A stretch of DNA of 64,000 bases from Fen-330 sp050008465 (GCA_050008465.1 JBEKMO010000007.1:28865-92864); one strand, 5' to 3'; positions 45,471-54,613 are shown, numbered from the stretch's first letter. Numbers and translations: made by a program. Notes: generated from the letters alone by a model not told the origin.

Positions 45471-47345
45471 ATGGACGACGACTTTTTCAAGACGATGAAG
45501 GCCGCCTGCGGCCGGGTGGAGACGCCCGACGGCGGCCAAGGCACCGCGTACCTGGTGGCGATCGATCGCATGGCCACGTGCGAGCACGTGGTGCAGAGCG
45601 TCGCCGAGGGGGAGGAGGTAATTGTTCATTTCGGGGCCGATTCGCGGAACGCGACGGTTCTGAAGAAGGAAGCCGTCGGCGATTCCGCGCTGCTGAAGCT
45701 CGACCTGCCGCTCGCCGGCGCCACGCCCCTGCCCCTTGCGGGCCGGTGTGCGCGCAAGGCCGTCTGGGATGGGTTCGGCTTTGTCGGCCTGGCAAGAACG
45801 GAGGGGCTGCCGCTGGAGGGCGAGGTGCTCGATCCCGAGCATCAGGACGACCTCGGGCATCCGGCGCTGGTGCTGTTCTCCCCGGAGGTCGCCGCCGGCA
45901 TGGCGGCGCCACTGCACGGGTTTTCGGGCAGCCCGGTATTGGTGGAAGGGGTGGTGGTGGGCCACATCAAGCGCGTCCTCTCCGACCCCGACAACCCCGG
46001 ACGCCCGGCCCTGGGCATCGTGTATTGCACCCCGTCCCGCGTAGTGCTCGAGCTGCTGGGCGCCGCGCCCGCCATCGAGCAGGTCGAGCCCCCCGTGGTA
46101 GCGTCCATCGCCGACCAGATTCCACCGCTTCGCGCCGGCGAGTACCACGCCTTTGTGAGTTACTGCTCGACGGACCGGGCCTTTGCGCTGGGACTCGTCT
46201 GCCGCCTGGAGGGACTCGGCTTCCGCAACTTCATCGACCTGCGGGAACTGGCGCCGGGAGACGATCTGGCCAACAGCCTGCAACAAGTCCTGGCCAAGAG
46301 CCGCGCGGGCATTATGCTGATAAGCCGGGGCTGGCTGGATTCTCCGAGGTGTCAACAGGAAGCCAACAGCCTGCTGAAGCGCTCGACCGAGGACCGCGGC
46401 TTCCAGGTAGTTCCGCTTCGCCTGGATTCGAGCCCGCTGCCTCCAAACTTGGCCGCGCAATCGTACCTGGACTTCATCGGCAAGGCGGCGCCCGAGGGCG
46501 AGAGCCTCAACCGGCTCCTGTGGGCGCTGGTGGGGCGCACTCCTCCCGCGCCGGAGTCGCCGGAGAGTCGGATCGTGCGAGCGGAGCAGGGGCCCACGGA
46601 CGAACTGGTCGTGAAGGTCCGTGCCGCCGCCGGGGTCAGCGCGGAGCGGGTGTACGAGTTGTGGAAGACCTGGCGGAGCACCGGCTTAGCCGCCGGCTCC
46701 GCCTCCCTGTTGGTGGCGCAAACACTGCTCTCGTTTCCGCGGGCTGACTGGGCTCTCGAAGTGCTCGAAACGGCGGGCGATGGTGTGCGAGCCAGACAAC
46801 TCCGGGCCCTGGCGTTGCGGACCTTGGATCGGCGTGATGAGGCCCTCCAGATCCTGCGCGAGCTTTACGAGGCCGGGCACGTGGATCCCGAGACGGCCGG
46901 CTTGCTCGCTGCAAGCTACAAGCTCCGATGGCTGGAAGACCGCGACGACGCAGCCCTGATCGCTGCGCACAACCTTTATCGCGCCGCATTCGACCGCAGC
47001 GGCGATACGTACAACGGCATCAATGCGGCCGCCCTGGCGCTGTGGCGGCGCCGGCCGGAAGAGTCGCGCAAGATCGCGCAGCAGGTTCTGGATGCGCTCG
47101 AGCCGAAGCAAGAGGCGGATCTCGACCCCTGGGAACTGGCCACCAAGGCCGAGGCGTTTCTCCTGCTCGGCGAAATCGACGCCGCCCGCGAATGGTACGA
47201 AAAGGCGGTGGCGCGGATTCCGAATCAGCACCGCGACATCGGCGTGATGCGAAAGCAGGCGCGGCTCGACCTGGTTGCGCTCGGCTTGAAACGGAACGCC
47301 CTCGATTCGTCTCTTCCGGTGCCCCGCCCCCCGCGAAAGAAGTAA
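45471..47345 (+). CDS. Trypsin-like protease-TIR-TPR fusion protein
   Basis: The 624-residue protein has three parts. Residues 1-200 are a trypsin/HtrA-like protease with His39 (TCEHVV), Asp71 (GDSALLKL) and Ser152 (GFSGSP), a complete triad. Residues about 224-355 are a TIR domain: YHAFVSYCSTDRAFAL, FIDLRELAPGDD, and SRGWLDSPRCQQE, whose Glu297 is at the position of the NADase catalytic Glu. Residues about 375-615 are TPR-like helical repeats (for example AREWYEKAVARIPNQ). There is no signal peptide. Such fusions recur in bacterial conflict and immune systems, where the repeats sense or scaffold, and TIR and protease act as effectors. It ends the run. Confidence 0.9.
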   Translation: MDDDFFKTMKAACGRVETPDGGQGTAYLVAIDRMATCEHVVQSVAEGEEVIVHFGADSRNATVLKKEAVGDSALLKLDLPLAGATPLPLAGRCARKAVWDGFGFVGLARTEGLPLEGEVLDPEHQDDLGHPALVLFSPEVAAGMAAPLHGFSGSPVLVEGVVVGHIKRVLSDPDNPGRPALGIVYCTPSRVVLELLGAAPAIEQVEPPVVASIADQIPPLRAGEYHAFVSYCSTDRAFALGLVCRLEGLGFRNFIDLRELAPGDDLANSLQQVLAKSRAGIMLISRGWLDSPRCQQEANSLLKRSTEDRGFQVVPLRLDSSPLPPNLAAQSYLDFIGKAAPEGESLNRLLWALVGRTPPAPESPESRIVRAEQGPTDELVVKVRAAAGVSAERVYELWKTWRSTGLAAGSASLLVAQTLLSFPRADWALEVLETAGDGVRARQLRALALRTLDRRDEALQILRELYEAGHVDPETAGLLAASYKLRWLEDRDDAALIAAHNLYRAAFDRSGDTYNGINAAALALWRRRPEESRKIAQQVLDALEPKQEADLDPWELATKAEAFLLLGEIDAAREWYEKAVARIPNQHRDIGVMRKQARLDLVALGLKRNALDSSLPVPRPPRKK

Positions 47346-47369
47346 AGGGGCGCCACGCTGAAACCGACC

Positions 47370-47756
47370 TCAATAGCCCGAGTGGCCTGAATGCCCCGAG
47401 TGTCCGGACGGCTGCAGCGGCATCTCCATGCCGCCGGCAGCGGGCTCGATCGAGTCCACCTGGAGGATCTTCGTTTTCTCGTATAGCGTGCCGGAAATCT
47501 TTACTCGCTGGCCGGCGTACTTCTCGGGGGTCTGCTGGTCGCTGAGCGTGTACACGTTCTTGCCGTCGTACAGCGCAAACTTGACACTCTTGTCGTGCTT
47601 TACGCATTCCAGCACGCACTTGCTGTCGGGCGACACATTCATCGGCTTGTGATTGGCGCCGCACATCGTGTCGGTGATCACCCCGGTGAAGGTCCCCTTC
47701 TCCGCGGTCGCAAGAAGCAGCGCGCCAGTCATGAACAATAGCGTAATTCGTTTCAT
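47370..47756 (-). CDS. Small secreted OB-like protein with His-rich tail
   Basis: The 128-residue protein has a signal peptide (MKRITLLFMTGALLLATA), then a domain starting GTFTGVITDTMCGANHK with several Cys (MCGANH, KCVLECVKH). It ends in a GHSGHSGHSGY tail and has a Met-rich segment just before. The tail and Cys/Met/His content suggest metal binding in the periplasm. It overlaps the upstream gene of the cus-type operon by 4 bases. Small proteins of this outline (DUF5818-like) are common in Acidobacteriota; the metal role here is inferred from the tail and context. Confidence 0.8.
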   Translation of the reverse strand: MKRITLLFMTGALLLATAEKGTFTGVITDTMCGANHKPMNVSPDSKCVLECVKHDKSVKFALYDGKNVYTLSDQQTPEKYAGQRVKISGTLYEKTKILQVDSIEPAAGGMEMPLQPSGHSGHSGHSGY

Positions 47757-48511
47757 TCTCCTGTGTTCCTTCCTCGATAGGTGTCCAGAATCTTCAGGCC
47801 CTTGGCCTGGTTCACTTTCATCCAAAGCTCGTTGTAGCGGTTGTCGTCGAGCTTCTCCTTGAGCTGGAAGTTGAAGCCCTTGAGGTTGCCGTAGTGGGAC
47901 CGGGCCCGCTCGAACGTCGTGATCGTCAACTGGTACGGGCCGCTGCTGCTGATGTTGTCGATGTCGGCGATCCGCCAGGTCCGCGACTCGTCTTTTCGGT
48001 CCGTCGTGTAGACGACCCGGTCCTCGCCGAAGCCGAGTACGCCTTCCGAACCTCCGAACCGCAGCAGGTGCTTGACCGGAGGCTCCCACTTCGCTTGGAC
48101 GGCCGCGTCCGGTAACACGGCGACGAATCGCTGGTCGAGGCGGTCTTTCAAGAACGCGTACGCGTCGGTGAAGCTCTCCCCACCCGTGAGGTCGAACCGG
48201 TACTCGCGATCGGCTCCGAGCTTCCACTTGTTGTCCTTATACGTGAGAACCCGCAGCGTCTTGGGCGCCATCTCGAGTTGCTGAATGTCCCTGTACGCCC
48301 ACTGCCAGGCGTGCGTGGACTTCTTTCCCTTCTTGCCGGCCTCCTCGAACGACACGCCCTGGTCGTCGATCACCAGGCTGCCACCGCCGCCCTTTCTCAG
48401 ATGGTCGTGCCGCGCTGCATAGCGATACGGGGGTTCGCCCAGCGCCAGGGGCGCCGCCGCGAGAACCGCCGCTACGAGCGCGCCAATTGCTTTTTGACTT
48501 CGAAATTCCAT
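47753..48511 (-). CDS. Secreted protein of unknown function with two PH-like repeats
   Basis: The 252-residue protein has a signal peptide (IGALVAAVLAAAPLALG) and two similar segments: WQWAYRDIQQLEMAPKTLRV and TWRIADIDNISSSGPYQLTI, each followed by a short beta stretch and a helix ending near a Leu/Lys-rich run. The layout resembles a pair of pleckstrin-homology-like sheets, but this is inference. The start at 48511 is inside the 3' end of the CusA-type gene (40-base overlap) and is set by the signal peptide. A decayed paralogue of the second segment lies at 58216-58449. Confidence 0.75.
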   Translation of the reverse strand: MEFRSQKAIGALVAAVLAAAPLALGEPPYRYAARHDHLRKGGGGSLVIDDQGVSFEEAGKKGKKSTHAWQWAYRDIQQLEMAPKTLRVLTYKDNKWKLGADREYRFDLTGGESFTDAYAFLKDRLDQRFVAVLPDAAVQAKWEPPVKHLLRFGGSEGVLGFGEDRVVYTTDRKDESRTWRIADIDNISSSGPYQLTITTFERARSHYGNLKGFNFQLKEKLDDNRYNELWMKVNQAKGLKILDTYRGRNTGE

Positions 48512-51500
48512 TTCCAAACCTCGTAGATTGCCGGGTAGACCACCAACTCCAGAATGAATGACGTGAAGATGCCGCCGATCATCGGAGCGGCGATGCGCCT
48601 CATCACATCCGCGCCGGCGCCCGCGGACCACATGATCGGAACCAGCCCCATGAACATGACTGCAACCGTCATGAACTTCGGACGGATTCTCTTGACGGCC
48701 CCGTGCATGATCACGGCCTGCAGGTCTGTCAAACTGCGGAGCCGTCCCGCCTTCCGGGCATCGTCGTAGGCGATATCCAGATACAGCAGCATGAATACGC
48801 CGGTCTCGGCGTCCACACCCAACAGGGCGATGAGCCCGACCCAGACGCCGATGCTCATGTTGTAGCCGAGCAGGTACAGGAACCAGATCGCGCCCACTGC
48901 CGAGAACGGGACCGCCAGAACGATAATCATGGTCTTGGCCATGGATCTCGTGTTCAAGTAGAGCAGCATCAGGACCAGGAAGAGCGTTACCGGAAGCACG
49001 ATCTTCAGCCGCTCGCGAACACGCTGCATCGCCTCATACTGGCCGCTCCATATGAACGAGTAAGCCGGCGGCAACTTCACGCTGTCGCGGATCGCCTCCT
49101 TGGCGGCGGCGACGTAACTGCCGATGTCCCGGCCGGCCACATCGACGTAGACGTAGCCATTCAGCATGCCATTCTCGTCGCGCAGCATCGCCGGTCCGCT
49201 CACCAGCTTGACGTCGGCCAACTGTGAGAGCGGCACTTGTGTCTGCCCGTCCATCGTCGAGACCAGTACGCGCTTCAGCTTGTTGATATCGCTGCGATAG
49301 TCGCGCATGTACCGCACGTTGACCGCGTAGCGCTCGCGGCCTTCCACGGTCGTGGTGACATTTTCGCCGCCCACCGCCGACATGACCACGTCCTGTACCA
49401 TGTCGATCGTCAGGCCGTAGCGCGCCAGTTCGTCGCGCTTCCAGTTGAAGTCGAGGAAGTACCCGCCGCTGGTGCGCTCGGAAAAGACGCTGCGCGTTCC
49501 CTGCACTTTGGGCAGGATGGACTCGATCTCGGTGCCGAGCTCCTCGATCTTCTTGATGTCGGCGCCGTAGATCTTGATTCCAACGGGCGTGCGGATGCCG
49601 GTCGTCAGCATGTCTACGCGGGCCTTGATCGGCATCGTCCAGGCATTGGAAGTTCCGGGAATCTTCAGCGCCTGGTCCATCTCATCGACGAGTTGCTCAG
49701 TCGAGATGTGGTCGGGCGTGATACGGCCCAAGACCGGCCTGAGCCACTTGGGAGCCCAGGAATCGTACCATGTGTTTACTTTTCGCCACCCCTGGGGCGG
49801 CTTGAGATTGATCACCGTCTCCATCATCGAGAAGGGCGCCGGGTCTGTCGAGGTCTCGGCGCGGCCCGACTTGCCGAGCACGGTGTCCACCTCGGGGAAG
49901 GACTTGATGATCCGGTCCTGGATCTGGAGGAGCCTCTGCGCTTCGGTTACCGAGATGCCCGGCAGCGTACTGGGCATGTACAGCAGGGACCCCTCGTCGA
50001 GCGGCGGCATGAACTCGGATCCGAGCTTCTCGAACACCGGGACCGTCAGAATGACCGTCGCCACCGCGCCGGCGATCACGAACCACTTCCAGCGTAGCGA
50101 CCAGGCGCACACCGGTCCGTACACCTTGATGAGGATCCTGCTGATCGGGTGACTCTCCTCGGAGTGAATCTTGCCGACGAGCACGGCACTGGTCGCGCGC
50201 GCCAGCCAGCGCGGCCGAAACTCGAAATTCTTCATGTGCGTGAAGACAAGCCGCATCGCTGGGTCGAGCGTGATCGCCAGAACGGCGGCAATGATCATCG
50301 AAAAGTTCTTGGTATAAGCGAGGGGCTTGAAAAGGCGGCCTTCCTGCGCTTCCAGCGTCAGGACCGGCAGGAACGAAACGGCAATCACCAGCAGAGCGAA
50401 GAAGCTCGGCCCGCCCACCTCCTTCACGGCGTTCACAACCACCGTGTGGTAGTCTTCCTTGCGTCCGGTGCGTTCCCACTCCTCGAGTTTCTTGTGCGTC
50501 TGCTCGACGACGACAATCGCTGCGTCGACCATGGCGCCGACGGCAATCGCGATGCCGCCGAGCGACATGATGTTCGACGTGAGCCCCATCATCTTCATCG
50601 GGATGAACGCGATGATTACCGCGACCGGGATGGTGATGATGGGGATCATCGCGCTCGGGATGTGCCAGAGGAAGATCAGGATGACGATGGCGACAATGAT
50701 CAGCTCCTCCGTCAAGGTGTGCTTCAGGTTCTCTATGGAGCGGAGGATGAGGTCGGAACGGTCGTAGGCGGTGACCACCTTGACTCCCGGCGGCATACCC
50801 GGCTCGATGTCCTTGAGCTTCTGTTTCACACGCTCAATGACATCGAGCGCATTCTCACCCTGGCGCATGACCACGATACCGGCGACGGTGTCGCCCGTCC
50901 CGTTCCAGTCGGCGACGCCGCGGCGAATGTCGGGGCCCAGCGTCACATTCCCCACGTCCTGCACGCGGATGGGGACGCCGTTCTGGCTGCGCGCCAGGAC
51001 GATTCTTGCGATGTCGTCCGTCGATTTCGCGTACCCTCGGCCACGAACCATGTACTCGGCGCCCGTGAACTCGACGAGCCGGCCGCCGACGTCGTTATTG
51101 CCGGCGCGCACGGCGTCCACCACCTTGTTGATTGCGATGTTGTACGTTTGCAGCTTGTTGGGATCGACGTTGACCTGATACTGGCGCACGAAACCGCCCA
51201 GCGGCGCCACTTCCGCCACGCCCGGAACCGATTTCAGGTAATACCGGAGATACCAGTCCTGATACGACCGCAGATCGGCAAGCGAGTGTTTCCCGCTGGT
51301 GTCCACCAGGGCGTACTGGAAGACCCAGCCGATCCCGGTGGCGTCGGGCCCAAGCTCGGTTTGAACGCCTTGCGGAAGGCGGGGCAACACTCCCGAGAGA
51401 TACTCCAGCGTCCGGGACCGAGCCCAATAGATGTCCGTACCTTCCTCGAAAATAATGTAGACGTATGAGTAACCGAAGTCGGAGAACCCGCGGACGTCCT

Positions 51501-51735
51501 TCACTTTCGGGGCGCCCAGCATGGCCGTGACGAGCGGGTAGGTGACCTGGTCTTCCATGATGTCCGGGCTGCGATCCCACTTCGAGTACACGATCACTTG
51601 CGTATCGCTAAGGTCCGGGATCGCGTCCAGCGGCACGGTCTTCATCGACCACAGCCCGTACAACACGGCCGCGCCGATCAGGATGAAGACCATGAACTTG
51701 TTGTGCGCGGCGAACTCAATGACCCGGTTAATCAC
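48472..51735 (-). CDS. cusA: Heavy-metal efflux RND transporter, CusA/CzcA type
   Basis: The 1087-residue inner-membrane pump has the RND layout: 12 helices and two large periplasmic loops. It starts FAAHNKFMVFILIGAAVLYG and has the HME-type GGIAIAVGAMVDAAIVVVEQ segment, with the proton-relay Asp and the Glu of the HME family. It exchanges protons for Cu+/Ag+ or divalent metal ions together with the adjacent CusB- and CusC-like proteins. Which metal is pumped cannot be read from sequence alone. It overlaps cusB by 4 bases. Confidence 0.96.
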   Translation of the reverse strand: MINRVIEFAAHNKFMVFILIGAAVLYGLWSMKTVPLDAIPDLSDTQVIVYSKWDRSPDIMEDQVTYPLVTAMLGAPKVKDVRGFSDFGYSYVYIIFEEGTDIYWARSRTLEYLSGVLPRLPQGVQTELGPDATGIGWVFQYALVDTSGKHSLADLRSYQDWYLRYYLKSVPGVAEVAPLGGFVRQYQVNVDPNKLQTYNIAINKVVDAVRAGNNDVGGRLVEFTGAEYMVRGRGYAKSTDDIARIVLARSQNGVPIRVQDVGNVTLGPDIRRGVADWNGTGDTVAGIVVMRQGENALDVIERVKQKLKDIEPGMPPGVKVVTAYDRSDLILRSIENLKHTLTEELIIVAIVILIFLWHIPSAMIPIITIPVAVIIAFIPMKMMGLTSNIMSLGGIAIAVGAMVDAAIVVVEQTHKKLEEWERTGRKEDYHTVVVNAVKEVGGPSFFALLVIAVSFLPVLTLEAQEGRLFKPLAYTKNFSMIIAAVLAITLDPAMRLVFTHMKNFEFRPRWLARATSAVLVGKIHSEESHPISRILIKVYGPVCAWSLRWKWFVIAGAVATVILTVPVFEKLGSEFMPPLDEGSLLYMPSTLPGISVTEAQRLLQIQDRIIKSFPEVDTVLGKSGRAETSTDPAPFSMMETVINLKPPQGWRKVNTWYDSWAPKWLRPVLGRITPDHISTEQLVDEMDQALKIPGTSNAWTMPIKARVDMLTTGIRTPVGIKIYGADIKKIEELGTEIESILPKVQGTRSVFSERTSGGYFLDFNWKRDELARYGLTIDMVQDVVMSAVGGENVTTTVEGRERYAVNVRYMRDYRSDINKLKRVLVSTMDGQTQVPLSQLADVKLVSGPAMLRDENGMLNGYVYVDVAGRDIGSYVAAAKEAIRDSVKLPPAYSFIWSGQYEAMQRVRERLKIVLPVTLFLVLMLLYLNTRSMAKTMIIVLAVPFSAVGAIWFLYLLGYNMSIGVWVGLIALLGVDAETGVFMLLYLDIAYDDARKAGRLRSLTDLQAVIMHGAVKRIRPKFMTVAVMFMGLVPIMWSAGAGADVMRRIAAPMIGGIFTSFILELVVYPAIYEVWKWNFEVKKQLARS

Positions 51736-53240
51736 TGCTTTTTGCCTTCCATCCCCGGCATATCGGCCATCCCCTTAGCATCGGACTTTCCTGCGGGAGG
51801 TTTCGGCGGCCTCGCAGGCGTTTCAGGGTTGGCCATTCCGGGCATCCCGGCCATGCCGCCCATGCCTGACGCCGCGGCCTTCATCTGGCTCTCGGAATCG
51901 ATCAAGAAATTCGCGGAGGTCACGATGCGCTCACCAGCCTTGAGCCCGCTGAGGATCGTGATGCGTTCGCCTTTCTGTTCACCGATCTCAACTGTCCGCG
52001 GCTCGAAATACCCGTTGCCGCGGTCCACGAAGACAGTCTTCTTGTTGCCGGCGTCCAGCACCGCATCCGAAGGGACAGTGAGGGTGGCCGCGGACGCGAC
52101 CTGGATTTTCACGTCCACGTACATGTCTGGCTTCAGCACAATCCCAGGGTTGTCGGCTTCCAGGCGCACCTTGAGGGTTCGCGTCATCGGGTCCACTTGC
52201 GGCTGTATGTAAGTGACCCTGGCGCCGAACGATTTTCCGGGGTAGTACGACAACTCAATTCGCGCTGCCTCGCCGACGCGGATGTTCGGAGCCTCGTATT
52301 CGAACACGTCCGCCATGATCCAGACCCTGCTCAGGTCCGCCACCGTGTAAAGGTCGGTGTCGGGCATTACTTTCACCTGCGAGAACGCTTTGCGCTCCAG
52401 AACGTAGCCGCCGATCGGCGAGTAGAGCGTGATGTTCTTGATCGGCTGGCCCGTGGCGAGCACCTGCTGGATCTGCGCCTCGCTGAGATCCCAGAGCTCG
52501 AGCCGCCGTTTGGCGGCCTGAAACAGCGTTTCGCTCTGGTCAATGACGCCTTCCAGCGTGCTCTTGCGCATGACTTCTTTCGCCTTCACGGCCAACAGCA
52601 GTTCCTGCTGCGAGGCCAGGAGGTCCGGACTGTATATCGTCAACAGCGGCTGGCCCTTTTCCACGAGCTTGCCGATGAAATCGACGTACACCTTGTCGAT
52701 CCAGCCTTCATACTTCGTGTGCACATGCGCGATCCGGGTCTCGTCGTAGGTCACTTTGCCCGCGGCTCGAATGGTCTCGGAGCCGCCCGTCACTTCGGCT
52801 GTTCCGTACTTCACGCCAATCAACTGCTGTTTTTCGGGGCTGATCTGAACCGTGCCGACCGGAAACGTCGAGTGGTCGTTCTCATAAACCGGCTCGAGCT
52901 CGTTGCGGGTCCCGGGATTCAGCCCCGGCTTATCGGACTTGAAATCGGGATTCTGCGGGTCGCGGTAGTACAGGATCTTACCCTTCGGCTGGGTGCTCGC
53001 AGTGGCTGCCGGACCGCCATCGGCGTAGACGGGTTCCAGCTTCATGCCGCAGTCCGGCGCAATGCCGGGCTTATCGGACTTGTAAGCCGGGTGCATCGGA
53101 TCCACGTAGTAGAGGATCTTGCGGCCGCCCGCAGCCGTGTTCGCCGTGCCGGAGGAGCGGAACCAACTCTTATAGGCGTAGCCGCCGAAAAACGCGGCCG
53201 CCAGCAGAACCAGGAGGAGAATCGTCTTCAGAGCCTTCAT
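51732..53240 (-). CDS. cusB: Heavy-metal efflux periplasmic adaptor, CusB type
   Basis: The 502-residue adaptor has one N-terminal membrane helix, then two heavy-metal-binding domains, then the membrane-fusion hairpin and beta-barrel (KGQPLLTIYSPDLLASQQEL and PDTDLYTVADLSRVWIMADV in outline). The first metal domain has intact ligands (YYVDPMHPAYKSDKPG then DCGMKLEP). The second reads YYRDPQNPDFKSDKPG then GTRNELEP, so its Met, His, Cys and Met ligands are gone. The C-terminus is rich in Met (GMGGMAGMPGM, ADMPGM), which may also bind metal. It overlaps cusA by 4 bases and lies 7 bases after the cusC-like gene. Confidence 0.95.
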   Translation of the reverse strand: MKALKTILLLVLLAAAFFGGYAYKSWFRSSGTANTAAGGRKILYYVDPMHPAYKSDKPGIAPDCGMKLEPVYADGGPAATASTQPKGKILYYRDPQNPDFKSDKPGLNPGTRNELEPVYENDHSTFPVGTVQISPEKQQLIGVKYGTAEVTGGSETIRAAGKVTYDETRIAHVHTKYEGWIDKVYVDFIGKLVEKGQPLLTIYSPDLLASQQELLLAVKAKEVMRKSTLEGVIDQSETLFQAAKRRLELWDLSEAQIQQVLATGQPIKNITLYSPIGGYVLERKAFSQVKVMPDTDLYTVADLSRVWIMADVFEYEAPNIRVGEAARIELSYYPGKSFGARVTYIQPQVDPMTRTLKVRLEADNPGIVLKPDMYVDVKIQVASAATLTVPSDAVLDAGNKKTVFVDRGNGYFEPRTVEIGEQKGERITILSGLKAGERIVTSANFLIDSESQMKAAASGMGGMAGMPGMANPETPARPPKPPAGKSDAKGMADMPGMEGKKQ

Positions 53241-53247
53241 CGCAGCC

Positions 53248-54507
53248 TCAATCCGTCAACTTCTGTGCGGTCATCTCTTCAAGCCGGCAGAGCGCCTGGT
53301 AGTAGTTTGCGAATTCCTCCCAGTAGTTCACCTCGTAATCGAGGACTGTGGTGAAATTGGTCAGCACCGAAAGGAAATCGACGGTTCCGGTCTCATAGGT
53401 GGATAGAGAGGACTCGAGCGCCAGGCTGGCCTGCGGGACTACGGTGTTGCCATAAAGCTCCATCAGCTTCCATGACGCCTGCGCCATCAGGTAGTCGCCC
53501 TTAATGCGGAACCGCAGGCTCTGGTCAGTCGCTTCATAAGTGCGCCGCGCCTGGACGGCGTTGCTGGCCTGTTCGGCGACGCCCGCACGCTGTTTGCGCC
53601 AGAAATAGACCGGCAGCTTGAAATCCACGCGCGCCATGTACATCGGCGGCATAGAGCCCTGATTGAAGTAGCCCGCCGTGAGAGTGTAGTCGGGGTAATA
53701 GTCTTTGCGCGCCAGGTTCAGCGCCAGCTCCGTGCGCTCGATCATCTTCTGCTCCCGGCGCAGCATGGGCGATTCCGTGCGCGCGCTGTTGTAGAGCTCG
53801 TTCAGGTTCAGCGCGAAGTCTTTGGGCTTGAGGTCTTCCGGCCGTGGCACAGGCGTTCCGGCCGCGCGGTTCAGCAGGCTGTTGATCTCGGCTTCGGCGC
53901 TGTTGCGCTCCAACTCCAGCTTCACTAGGCGCGTCTCAAGAATGCCGACCTGCGTTTGAGCCTTGAAGACGTCCTGCTGGGCCGCCTTGCCGACCGTGTA
54001 GCGCACCTCCGTCACGCGCAGGAGCTTCTTGAGCAGATCCCGGTTGCGACTCAAGGCATCGGAGGCGGCGTACGCGTAGTACAGGCGGTAGTAGGCTTGC
54101 TTTAACCGCGAAACCACGTTCAACTGCACGGCCTGATACTGCTGGAACTCCGCTTCGGCCTCCTTGGTGGCCATGCCACCACGCAGGCCGAGCTTGCCCG
54201 GAAAGGGGAACTCCTGAGACACCATGAATCCCGCGTTCGCCAGCGGATCCTTGCCGAGGCCGGCGAACGGTCTTGGACTGCCCGTGCTCTGGTAACCGAG
54301 GGAGAACATCGGCTCCGGCAGCGTGCTTTCCTGCGTGGGGCGCTGTCGAGCCGCCTCGTACCGCTTTTGTGCGGCCAGAATCTCCGGATTGCCGCGGAGC
54401 GCTTCAGCAAGCAACTCATCCAACTTCAGGGGCTGCTGCTGGCCCCAGGCGAACACCCCCGAAGCCGAAACAAAGACGGCTCCGGCGACAATCGATCGCA
54501 CCTTCAC
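53248..54507 (-). CDS. cusC: Outer membrane efflux channel, CusC/TolC family
   Basis: The 419-residue protein has a signal peptide (RSIVAGAVFVSASGVFAWG) and the two repeated OEP domains of TolC-family trimeric channels, for example LDELLAEALRGNPEILAAQ and, in the second, LYNSARTESPMLRREQKM. The GTG at 54507 is chosen as start: AAAGGA lies 7 bases upstream. The sigma-54-type promoter at 54534-54549 would begin transcription near 54523, which excludes the ATG at 54534. The gene opens the five-gene metal-efflux operon. Confidence 0.92.
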   Translation of the reverse strand: MKVRSIVAGAVFVSASGVFAWGQQQPLKLDELLAEALRGNPEILAAQKRYEAARQRPTQESTLPEPMFSLGYQSTGSPRPFAGLGKDPLANAGFMVSQEFPFPGKLGLRGGMATKEAEAEFQQYQAVQLNVVSRLKQAYYRLYYAYAASDALSRNRDLLKKLLRVTEVRYTVGKAAQQDVFKAQTQVGILETRLVKLELERNSAEAEINSLLNRAAGTPVPRPEDLKPKDFALNLNELYNSARTESPMLRREQKMIERTELALNLARKDYYPDYTLTAGYFNQGSMPPMYMARVDFKLPVYFWRKQRAGVAEQASNAVQARRTYEATDQSLRFRIKGDYLMAQASWKLMELYGNTVVPQASLALESSLSTYETGTVDFLSVLTNFTTVLDYEVNYWEEFANYYQALCRLEEMTAQKLTD

Positions 54508-54533
54508 GGGTTCATCCTTTCTTCGAGACTTCA

Positions 54534-54549
54534 TGCATTCGCCATGCCA
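54534..54549 (-). promoter_or_regulatory. Sigma-54-type (-24/-12) promoter of the cus-type operon
   Basis: On the minus strand the sequence TGGCATGGCGAATGCA matches the -24/-12 consensus TGGCACGNNNNTTGCW at 9 of 11 defined positions, with exact spacing between the invariant GG and GC. Transcription would start about 12 bases on, near 54523, giving a 16-base leader with an AAAGGA site before the GTG at 54507. The divergent operon encodes an NtrC-type activator. Confidence 0.72.
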
Positions 54550-54613
54550 ACCCAGCCAAACCTGAGCCTGGCGCGCAAAAGTCGGCCCCGCGCTCCGGCA
54601 GCAGCCGAGTAAC

